Position numbers and translations under genes: made by a program. From Dendrolimus kikuchii (Eukaryota; Arthropoda; Insecta; Lepidoptera; Lasiocampidae): a DNA stretch of 64,000 nt. The stretch lies in NCBI GenBank assembly GCA_019925095.2, contig CM034394.1:10180272-10244271 (forward strand), written 5' to 3'. A model generated the notes under the pieces. That model was given only the letters and a program-made list of their open reading frames with translations, was not told the DNA's origin and ran no database searches. Below are positions 9,901-21,900 of this stretch, piece after piece. Position 1 is the first letter of the stretch, and each line of letters opens with the position of its first letter.

Positions 9901-12900
9901 TCAACCAACCAACCGCGACTAATCTATAGACATCATAAAGTTTGGCGCGTATTATTGTAGGTATATTTAAATGATTCTACAAGATAAAAATATTGATAGA
10001 CAGATAGATAGATAGATAGATTCTACAAAATAATCATCATCTGAATTTGGCAAGTTTGCACACGAGCAATTAGTTTATTATGGACATATTTCCTTACATA
10101 ATTATATGTGCCTGCACTATAAGATTTGGCCCAAGCTATAAAACATTGATCAGATTTTATTGCGACTGGGTTTTCGATAACGATATGATTATAAATTAGG
10201 ACATATAAACTTATGATATTAGTATACAAGCTGAATAGATAGATAACTCTTTGTACACCAAGAGACAAAGAAAAAGGAACATAAACCATATGCGCCGCAC
10301 GGCGATCTTTAATCATAAATCGATCTTTTCCAATTAACCCTGGGCTAGGTAATATTTGATTTTGCACGCGCGTCTAGTGAAGTACGCAGAGAGGGCACAA
10401 AACCCAGTGTGCACGAAAAGGGGCTCAATGAGCCGACGCCCTCAGAGTTATCGGAAGTATCTCTGGTTCCCGAGACTGACTTTACTGCGTTGCGATGGAA
10501 CTCCGAGGTGGTTTAGTTGGTAGGTCCGAGCATGCCGTCGGGATTCCCACACTATCTTACTGCTATCTTTGAGTGGAAGGGTTACCATAACGGATTACAC
10601 CTCGCTAAAAAAGTTATTATATTATTTGTAACAATTATAGTTACAAGGAGTAAATAATACAAAACATATTGCTAGCTTTATCCACCACTTTGTCTACATT
10701 CACCATCAGTGCCATAGCACTACAGTCCTGGTCTTCTGCAGCGGCCACTTCTGATACCAAGGTCCAAATTCCTACTTCTTGTTCTTTACTTCATTCAGCT
10801 TTTGGAATTCCTCTTTGTCGAACTATTGCATTAGTATATTTATCACCCCTCAAAGGTCAAGTTAGTATTTCTACCCACTTACCACACTTATTAGGAGCTA
10901 GTGGTCAGGGAATGGCTAGATATTCGTTTTTGATGACACTAGTCGGATTCTGTGATAAAACGTGACCGTACCGCGCAATTAACACTCTTGCAGTTGTCTG
11001 CAATTTCACGACATAATATGAAGGCGGATACGTGTGTCCCTGATGCGCCGCTCTTTCTTTCCATATATAAATTGTTTTCTCAAAATTAGCCCATTGGATA
11101 GAATTCTATGCAGAACGGCATTCGGGCATGAGACTAACCTAAGCACAAACTCGTTAAAATCGCAATATCACGCTATCGTGTGGCTCCCATCATGCAGTTG
11201 AAAATGCTTTTGATTTTGGTGAATTATTCTTATTTCAAGGGCCAGTTCACTACTAACTGATGTTTGGAAATGCGTTGAGTTCCATTCAACATCAACTTAT
11301 TCAGACTGTATCTTAATAATTACGTAACTTTTGTCACTTAATAAAATACTTATAATACAAAAAAAACTTCATTTCGAAAATACTGTATGTAATACTCTTA
11401 ATACTATTTACGAAAGCTACAAACATGAAAATGAAATAGATTTCCAAAAACTACGGCATGATATGTACTGATGACTTGTAATATTTCTTTTGTCACTTTT
11501 GTGACTCTTGAAAAATATGGTAATTGTGATTACTGACATTACAATTTTTCAAGAGAAAGTCATTATATTGTATGTTATAAATTGTAACTTAAATCATATC
11601 CGGCAACACATCGTTGCAGTCCTCTGTCCGGGAGAAAGGAGCCCATTAAAACAACTATACATCTGTCTTAGTAGATAAGGATGTAGGCCAAAAAGCTTGC
11701 ATGTGCAAACCAAGCTTATGTTGCAAGGCTGCCGGTTATGAATTTAGAACATACGGTTTTGCATACTTACATTTGTGAGCTATTTATTTGTTTGTTACTA
11801 TAAGTATTCGAATCTTTTTAGCCTATACAGGAACTTATAGTTAGGAGACACAATTATTTGTATATAATTAAATAAACTTGTTTAAATTGGAAGGGAGGCG
11901 GGTGCAGTGTAAGCGAAAGTTAAATTGCAAAGTTGCGTCGCGTATACAGGACATTCTTGATACGGACCTAATTTAAAATAGCATCGTAGAACTTTGTATG
12001 TGAGGTTAGTGCATCGCGGTTTGCACTGAGTAAAATTATGTCGGAGTCTCGGCGTATGGCTAACGGTACCGAATAGCCAGTTGGCGGCGCATAATCGCCC
12101 GCCACTGTTTTATTTACATTGTAGCTAACTTGAAACGTGATACAATTATTCTTCACTTAATTACCAAACTAGAGAGCTTTCGTAAACCATATTTTGTGAA
12201 TGTAAATATCATTTGCCTTCTAAGAGTTTGGAGCGCGATCCCACGTCCTGACCATTCAAATTAGTTATTTCTGTAATCTTGATCCATAACGGTTCGACAG
12301 GAAGACTGGTGTGGTTATACACAGTATATGTTGCTAGAAACACCGCAACTCAACATTTAAATAGAACCTGTTTCAACAATGAGATGTCAGTTTCCTGCTA
12401 TATTCTCGGGGCTAGTGTAAAACGAGTATTTTCAAATATTGGAAATGGCCCGCTAAGTTTATCTCGATTCCGAGATGTAAGTCCCTTGGTTTACTAGCGA
12501 TCAATATTAGCTGAGTAAGCTGTGCGAGGGACGATCCCTCGTGTTAATGGGATCATTTGTATCGCGTTTAGAACGTCTTCTAAACAACCACACTAAAATA
12601 TAAAATGTGTACGTTACTTTGTCTGAATTTTTTCACGGCCTAGGAAGTGAACCGATTATTATGTTAGTATATATTTGTTTTCGACAGGTATATAAATTTT
12701 CGACACACGAAAGTAGTACACTGTATCCCGAGTATAAAGTTGTTTCAGTGCGATACGGTTCTAAAATTTAAAATATTTACAACTGCATCATCCCACTTTT
12801 TTTGCCATTTACATCAGCTCTTCATTTACATATTAAATATGTAAACATGATTCATTATGTTTCGGTAATTGCAGGATTACAAAGTAGGTAGATATGCAGT

Positions 12901-15900
12901 GATATCAGGATTTTAATATAGCAATGCCAAAAATAAATACAACACGCAACAATGTAATAGCATAGCTATTTTGTAAACTTATGTACATGTTAGATAAGTA
13001 TACAGATATTTTGAAGTAAGTAATAATTATTAATGTATTATTGAACGTATTATTTCGTCACTGGCCAGAAGGCCCAGCTCGCCATACACAACGCGGTGCT
13101 GGTACCTACGCTCACGTATGGAAGCGAGAGTTGGGTATGGAAGAGAGAGCATGAAAGTAGAGTAAACGCGATCGAGATGCGAGCACTGCGCAAAATCTGC
13201 GGAGTGACGCTCGCGGACCGCGTTCGTAATACCGAAGTAAGAAAGAGAGTTGGTCTGAAAGAGAGTGTCGGGGTGAAGGTAAGGAAAAGAATGCTCCGGT
13301 GGTTCGGGCATGTGGAAAGAATGCATGATGAAAGAATGATTAAACAGATATACAAAGGAAAAGTGGATGGATGCAGAAGTCGTGGAAGGCCACGACACAC
13401 CTTCCTTGATCAAATTGATCGTGTACTAGCAGAAGGTGATGTCAGGAGCCTTAAGAACAGACGAGCGTGCTTGACAAGAGTTATGAATGTCAAAGAAGCA
13501 AGTGAGATGTGTAAGAATAAGCCTAAATGGCGCTCTGTTGTTCGTGCCTACCCCGCAAGGGAACTGGCGTAAAGTTATGTATGTATTCCGTCACCTAACA
13601 TTGATAAAAATACAATTACGTTCATTTAAAACATTAAGGGGCTTACTTATAATCGTTTCTTAAATTAAAAAAAAAACTGCTCAGCAACTGATTAGTGAAA
13701 ATCTTACCCATAAACTCCTATGTAGTCGAATATTTTGGGTACAACCTACGTTGATCATTCAAATTTCGTTTATCTGTGCTCCTCTTAGCTATACAACAGA
13801 TAATACACGTTTATAAGTGAAAAAAAAACATATTCATTATTAGGGTCTGATTCTGATTCTCATACTTAAGATATGGCTAATCGTTTCTTAGCGAGATTAT
13901 TATAAGTAAGGCCGTTAATCTTAGGTTTACTACTACTACTTCGGTTGAGATAAAAGCTATTTTAAAATGCCATAGTTGTTATTACGAGATCAAAATACGA
14001 TATAATTTGGATATAATATTAGAACCTCCAGCGTCCCACGAGTATTATAATAGAATATATGAAATTATTTTGCTATGTGATGAATTCATGACTATATTGA
14101 TCATTGATGAGGCAGTTCCTAACTTTATTGCATCTGCGGTTAGCAGTAGAAAGCTGTGCAATACTTGATTTTGTATAAAACATCGTTTGATATGCAGACA
14201 TCAATATTGTTAACTCTGCCAACGTTAAAAATTGTGTTATTGACGAAATATAGCACTATGCTTAATAATATCTGCGAAAAGTAAAAGGAATGTTGAAAAT
14301 CTTAGAAGAATTGGTTGAAACTTATTTTTTGTTTATTTAAACTGATAAATCGTAATCTAGATTTTTTCAGTGTTGCAATCATTGTGTAAATAAATCGATC
14401 CCGTGACAAGTGTTCCGGAGAGGAGCGAGGGGTACAATGTAGCGGTGTCAGTGACATAGCGTGACATATAATAATCGGGACTTATCGAAGGCGTTGTTTG
14501 CGTAGCGCGACAACCGCGGCTGGTCAATGAACTAAACAAAAACACCTACGAATCTATACAGAACAACACAGTGTGTTGCGGTGCGGGCGTCGGGCGTTGC
14601 GGCGCACCGAGCAGAGCAGCCGTCACACCGCCAAGTGCCGACAAGCCGCCCGACAGATTACGCCGTATATCAATAAACATAAGGTGCTTCGTAATCTAAA
14701 GCCAATTCTTAACATATGCAGTGTAGGGATGGAGTATTCTCTTTATGCTACTAGTTACTTGGCAGTTTGTCTCACGAGGCACTTGATAAAACTACGATAT
14801 TACAAGTTGGCCTATTACTATAATTGACCTTCTTAGTTAGATAAAAAAGGCTTGTAGAGGGATCTGCATCAACACCAACATTATACGCCAATCTTCTATT
14901 CTATAAATACTTTTGAAAATAATAAGTTCATTGTTGTTTTGAATGTGTATAAATCCACATTTATTTTAAATTTAGTTCCAAATGATATCATCGACAAGTC
15001 CTTACAGCTAAAAGCTAGTTGCAAAACAGCTGTTTCATGTACGTATGAGTTGAATCCTAACGGATGAGGCAGCCGTCCTCCTACAGTTAGTTTTCTCGTT
15101 TGAATTGGCCACTATCGCAATTATCACGCGATAACGGCAAAACAAAATATCGACAAGAACATTCATATTAAGATTATATCTAAAATATTATAAAATTCTA
15201 AATACGCCGTGTCTGTTCATTGAAGCTACATTCTGTCAAAAAAGTATCGGGAATGGATGATTTGTTTATGGTTCCAAATTATTATTATTTTGTTAGATTG
15301 GCATAACTGTTTTTCATTTTGACGCGGAGTTTGAGTTGCAATGGTTATTTAGATTAAATATAGTGCTGTTTTTATTTAGATCATATTATCCAACTAGTCT
15401 CGCCATAAATACTGTTACATATTTCTTTTTTTTTTTAAACATTTTAATTATTTTGAATTTGGAACACGTATATTATTTTAAAAAATTCTTTCGATTTTGC
15501 GCTATTCCACATATTTTTCCGTGTTCATTATCAAATTACAATATGGAATGGGGTCATAAAGAAAATAGGATTGCAGTGATCGCCTTGCACAAAGTGGGTA
15601 TGAAGCCGTCGGTCATATTCCAGACACTTCTAAAGCTTGGTATCAGCCGTATGTTCGTATATCGTATTATCAAAAGATACAACAACACTTCGTCTGTCGA
15701 AGACCAGAAAAGATCGAGGCGGCTATTAGAACTACAAAGGCTGTTAATGCTGTTAAAGCCAGAATTCGTCGAAACCCCATTAGGAAGCAAAAAATCTTAT
15801 CGCCAGAAATGAAGATTCCCGCTAGGACTCTGTCGCGTATTATAAAACAAGACCTGAAACTCGGTGCTTATCGTCGATATACAGGACATGTCCTAAATCA

Positions 15901-18900
15901 ATCTTTAGAATTAAAAAGAGTGGATCGATCAAAACGCCTTCTGTCGCGATACGCAGGTGAAAGTCACAGAATTATCCTCTTTACCGATAAAAAAAAATTC
16001 ACGATTGAAGAACACTACAATAAGCAAAATCATAAAATGTAAGCTCACAGTTCTAAAGAAGCTGCTCAAGTGGTCGGAAAGGTACAGCGTGGTCATCATC
16101 CTGTGTCAGTGATGGTTTGGCGGGGCGTGTCTTATCAAGGAGTCACAAAACTACATTTTTGTGAATAAGGAGTGAAAACTTCAGCCAAAGTATATCAAGA
16201 TACAGTCTTGGATCATGTTGTGAAACCTCTCAGCAATACCCTTTTTAAAATTATACCGTGGACTTTCCAGCAGGATTTTGCACCTGGTCACAAGGCACGA
16301 AATACCCAAGCCTGGGTTGAAACCAACGTTCCGGACTTTATAAGAGCTGAAGACTGGCCCTCATCTAGCCCAGACCTCAACCCTTTAGACTTCGAATTAT
16401 GGTCAGTTTTAGAGGACATGGCCTGCTCCAAACGACACGGCGACATTGAGTCTCTTAAAAAATCTTTGGAGCAAGCAGGGGCGAAATTTCCCTTGAAAAC
16501 AGTGCGTAAATCCATAGATTCGTGGCCAAACAGATTAAAGGCCTGTATAAAAGCCAAAAGGCCTTAAGAACAGACGAGCGTTCATGACAAGAGCTATGAA
16601 TGTCAAAGAAGCAAATGAGGTGTGTAAGAATAAGCCTGAATGGCGCTCTGTTGTTCGTGCCTACCCCGCAAGGGAACTGGCGTGAAGTTATGTATGTATG
16701 TATAAAAGCCAAAGGTGGCCATTTCGAATAGATTTTTTTTTTTTGCTGAGACTTTAAATATGTAGGTATAAATTTTAATAATATTACATTACTTCATTAA
16801 AAAAAATGCATTTTCATTTGTAACAGAACTTATGGCTGGGCTAGGTAATGTGTATTGCGAATTTCAAAATGGGCAAAAACATCCAACAAAGGGTTTGTCT
16901 TAAATTTTGCATCGCCAATGGAATTTCGTGTTCGGTGACACTGAAAATGTTACAGAAGGCTTAGGGTGAATCGACTTTATCCAAAACACGTGCTTGTGAG
17001 TCGAGATATGCTGGAATATTTGCCTGGCCCTGGTAGGCCATCAACGTCTTAAACTGAAGTTAACATAGCAAAAGTGAAGGAAATAGTAACTGAAAGTCCT
17101 CATTCAAGTTTGAGAGAAATAGCCGCTGAATTTTCTGTGTCTCACGAGTAGATCCGTAATTTTAAATAATTACTTGGGTACGAAACATGTTTTTTTTTGC
17201 CGATCTCCTCCGTCTTTATGTAAGACAGAGATTTTCTTTTTCATGTCTCTTTTAATTCTTAATTTACTACATTTGGGAAAATAAATGGGGAGTCTTTTCT
17301 TTTATTATCTTTCTGTGTTTTTCTTTCTTTTTATACTTAATATCTATTACATTTTTACTATACTAGTGTACAAAATTTTGTTATATTTATATGTTTAGTC
17401 TTATACATTTACTCTTATTTTTTACATTTTTATTTATTAGTACTGCTTCATATATATATTAAACTGACGGACTCATAAACTGCATCAAAGTTCAGGATTA
17501 CTTTGAAATGATTTTTTTAAATAAGTATGCAAACTTTTTAGATTAAATTATATAAATATGGAGAGACTGGCTCTTAATCTCAAAAAAAAGGAAAATTTAA
17601 AAATAGAACTGCAGTAAAACAAATGAATATAGCCGGGAAAAGAAAATTTACTCGTAGTATCAGATTTGCGTGTTATTTATAGCAAAGTTTTAAATTGATT
17701 CTCATTGATTTTTTATTCTTTTGTCAATTGAATTATTGTTACCAGCAGAATTGTTGGGTTAGTTTTTTAACTCATCGAGAGTTTTTGAACCATAATATGG
17801 ATACTTCGTCCGAACAAGCGGCTCAAATTGTAGCATTGGTGCGGGAGGGCTTGGATCAACGAACGATTGGTAGAAATTTAAATTTAAACCAGTCTACGGT
17901 TTCTAGAATATACAGAAGGTTTGTGGAGACAGGTTCTTACAGAAGGAGACGTGGTACAGGCAGGACTCGAGCAACCACCGGTCGTGATGACCGATTTATT
18001 GTTACAACTTCCCTGCGAAATCGTTTCCTCACGTCTGTTAACATCAAAACAGAGCTTAATGAAGTGCGTGGAGTAAACGTGAGTGCACGAACAATAAGAA
18101 GAAGGTTAAAGGAAGCGGATATCACCCCTTTTAGACCAGCAAATGGTCCAAAGTTGTCTGTAGCTCACAGACAAGCTCGCTTAAGATTTGCGCGTGATCA
18201 CCTGAATTGGACAGAAGAGCAATGGACCTCCGTATTGTTCACGGACGAGTGTAGGACATGTTTATATGGTGCAGATGGTCGCAGAAGAGTCTATCGTCGA
18301 CGTGGGGAGCGATATGCTCAAAGTTGCATTGAGGAGCGTGTTCCTTTTGGAGGCGGTTCGTGTATGGTCTGGGGTGGCATATCGATGAACGGGCGAACAG
18401 AACTTGTGTTCATAGACATGGTCCGTCAAAACGGTAATAGAGGGGGTTTGACTGCACATCGCTACATAACAGAGATCTTAGAAGATCACGTGGTGCCTTA
18501 CATGGGATTCATAGGCGAAAATTTTACTTTAATGCAGGATAATGCCCGGCCGCACGCTGCTGCACAAGTTCGACAATATTGCGAAGAGGTTGGGATACGT
18601 ACAATGAATTGGCCAGCACGCAGCCCGGATCTTAATCCCATTGAGCATGTTTGGGACAATTTAAAAAGAGCTGTATATGCGAGAAACCCTTTGCCCACGA
18701 CAGTGGCAGCACTAAGAACAGCACTTTCAGAAGAATGGGACAATATTCCGCAAGATCTTTTAATAACCCTAATAAAATCTATGCGGAACCGATTAGAATC
18801 CGTAATAAGGGCACGTGGAGGTAATACACCTTATTAAAACATAAATAAACCCTTGCATAAAGTTTGTGTCTATTGTTAAAAACAATTTTTTAATTAAACC

Positions 18901-21900
18901 AATTTTCCTTAAATTTCTGTTTTTACTTCAAAAAAAGTCTTAAGGTCCTTTCCAGTACACAAACTTAAACTTAAGGATATGACCCTACGCTGTTTTAAAG
19001 TTCACGAACCAATCTAGAGGTTTCAATTTAAATCTGTATAGAAAGTTTGCATACTTGGTTAAAATATTTATTTCAAAGTCGTCTATTACTTTGATGCAGT
19101 TTATGAGTCCGTCAGTGTATTTATATATATGTTTTACAGTTTTTCGCTTATCTATTCTATTTAATTCTACATTTTTATATCTATTTATATAGCTGTTGTT
19201 GGGTTGCATTTTTCTTATAATCTAAATACGAAACATGTTGCCGCTAGGATAGTCCCAAAAGACCTGAATTTTCTCCAAAAACTCAATCGCATAAGAGTCG
19301 CTGAGGATATGCTGGAACGAGTCAATTCCGACCCAACATTCATGAAACACTTTGTCACTGGTGACGAGACGTGGCTTTATGAGGTTGACAGGAAAACTAG
19401 TCAACAAGCTTCGGAGTGGCTCCTTCCAATTGAATCGAAATCGAAAAAAGCACGCCAAAGCGATCAAAAGTCAAAGTCATGTTGACTGTTATCTTTGACT
19501 ATCGCGGTGTTGTGCACTCGGAATTCTTACGGGAAGGCCAAAAAGTATACTATTTGAGCGTTATGCGGCGTTTAAGAGAGCAAATTCGACGAAAAGGGTT
19601 AGATTTGTAGAAAGGAAATTCTTGAATTTTGTACCACGATTATGCGCCTTTGCACAAGGACATAATTGTGAACGAATTTTTGACCAAAAACTCAACCGAT
19701 ACCTACCATCTTTGATTCTATAACCTCCAAAGCCTACATACATACATAACTTCACGCCAGTTCCCTTGCGGGGTAGGCACGAACAAAAGCCTACCATCAA
19801 CCTTATTCAAGCATCCACCTCATTCACCAGATATGGCTCCAGCCATCTTCTTTCTTTTTACTAAACTCAAATTGCCACTTCGTGGTACCCGTTTTCATTC
19901 GGTAGGAGACATAAAGGAGAATTCGCGACGACAACTAAACTCGATTCCGGATGAAGCGTGTAAAAAAAGTTTTGATGATTGGATTATTCAACGGCGTAAG
20001 TGTATCGTTTCTGAAGGAGCATTCTTTGAAAGTGATAAAATAAATTTGAATGAATAACTAACATTTTGAGTATTATTAACCCTTTCCCGATACTTTTTTG
20101 ACAGAGTAGTATTAAAAAAAGACAAGTGGAATCTCTATTTTAACATTATAAATGCGAAAGTAACTCTGTCTGTCTGTCTATCTGTTCCAAATTCTCGGAA
20201 AAACTACTGGAGCGATTTGACTGAAACTCAGTATATATATTTTCGATGCCAAGGATGAACATAGGATGCTATTTATCCCAAAAATGGTAGTTCCTGGGAT
20301 ACAAATTTGTCTCTCTGTTTGTTATGGTTTTACAGAAAAACTATTGGACCGGTTTGGCTGAAATTCAGTATATATTATATGTAATTTTAATACCGAGGGT
20401 AGACTACTACTTTTCATCCCAGATAATGGGATAGATTTATGTAAATGGTATCCCAGAGTGGAGAATAGGTTTTTTTGTGATTTTCCATTTTCGTTATGTC
20501 GGTCATTTCGATAATTTCGACCATTTCGGTAATTTTGGTTGTTTCGCCCATTTTGGTAATTTCCATTATTACAGTCAATTAGGCCATTTCAGTCACTTCA
20601 GTCATTGCGGTCATTTCGACCATTTCGTTAATTTTGATAATTTTGTCATGGTTGACATTTTTTAAATTTATTATAGATAGATAAATAAGACTAGAGTGCG
20701 TTGAAATAGAGGTGATAGTTTGTATGGGAGAATAATCATTTCTCAAGTTTATAGATATAAAAAATCATCATCTATAAAAAAATGCTATAGTAACTTGATC
20801 TATCTATCTATCTGCTAAGCTTTTACGGAAATACTACTGGAGTATTGGATCGGTTTTGCTGTAAATTTGTTTAAATATATAATACCGAAAATGGACATAA
20901 ATACTTCTCATACCGTGAGATTGGATAGTTTGCGATATAAAATGAAGTGAATTTTCCGGGGGCAAATAGCTCTAACATAAAAATGTAGTACAATAAAACC
21001 TGTATTAGCGCCTGCTTTTTATACAAGCGGCACGCACTAGAGGTTGACCCGCGGCGCAGCTAACAACGCTGAAGAAAACATCGAGATGAAACCCGCACAT
21101 CGAGATAAACGACGTGTCAAACCTGCCAAATTGCCTTGGACAAGCGTGGCGAGTATACTGTCCGTTCCCCTATAGTGTGAGGCCCGAGACGAGCAGTGGG
21201 ACGTTTATGGGCTGTTACTATAAACAGCCTGACATGTCACCTAAAGGTAAAAGATGTCATCATCAAAGATTGAAACACTAGAACTGTCGCCAAGTTATTG
21301 CCGTCCACAAAATATTTTGTAACGTTCTTCTTAAATGACCCCGTAAATACCGTAAAGAAAACATTCCCGCGTAAAGTTCACCATCAACATCCTTGTATGA
21401 GCTATACGAGAAAAATGTTTTACGTATTTTCTCTCTAATCGTGGTAGGTAAAAGAAATGAGGATGGATATAACTGCCAGTGTCGAGCTACGTTTTCATGG
21501 TAATTTTTTTCGTATAATAAATTCAGCCTAAGTTGTTTAACGCTATTGATATTATGTACTTGAACATTGATATGGCTAATTTCGTCTTTTGCTTATCTTG
21601 CTCTTATCTGCTTACAACTCATAACTGAATAATTTGTAGTAATGTAATATAAAATATTTAATAAAATATAATATACAGATTTTTTTACTTGACACCTGAT
21701 TTTTATATTACCTAGGTACTATCTAAACGTCTATATATATACTTTCTTCTATGCATTTCTACCATACTTCATATTACCTTCAAGACGAATTGATTTATTT
21801 GATACCGACTTACAAATATTACGAGGTAAAGATATTACGCGTATAAAACCTGATTCACATCTTTAAAATTACTTTTAAAAATCCTAAACATGTGTAAATA

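Larger units (their letters stand above)
16840..20057 (+). pseudogene. DD34D mariner transposase, split and dead
   Basis: The N-terminal half at ~16880-17190 ([34 protein letters not shown]) has several stops. The second half resumes at 19228 ([57 protein letters not shown], ending near 20057). The third catalytic Asp (normally ..CDFFLF) has become Ile, so it was inactive as well as interrupted. Its own ends were not resolved. Confidence 0.8.
15232..20105 (+). mobile_element. DD37D (mori-type) mariner, broken up by nested insertions
   Basis: Perfect 22-bp inverted ends, TCTGTCAAAAAAGTATCGGG plus AA, at 15232-15253 and 20084-20105. The transposase starts near 15543 ([20 protein letters not shown]), shifts frame near 15770-15800, and has stops at 16040 and near 16166. 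Catalytic Asp residues: [17 protein letters not shown] and SSPDLNPLD; 37 residues separate the last two, as in the mori/maT group. Without the RTE tail insertion the C-terminus reads KAKGGHFE and stop at ~16728. Insertions: 16559-16698 (RTE tail), a DD34D mariner (16840-20057) and what that contains. Confidence 0.75.

Noticed and set aside
9995..10020. GATA repeats (also TATC at 34546 and 20805) as possible arrays
   Set aside because: Plain microsatellites; no spacer-repeat structure.
10669..10965. 98-codon plus-strand open frame (Ser/Thr/Leu-rich)
   Set aside because: No recognisable motif, no splice context and low-complexity composition; the frame also lies beside an old repeat-like block.
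18985..19209. 74-codon minus-strand frame in the 2-kb insertion
   Set aside because: Possibly a piece of a retroelement protein, but no motif; it overlaps the inverted arm, so it is described there rather than as a gene.
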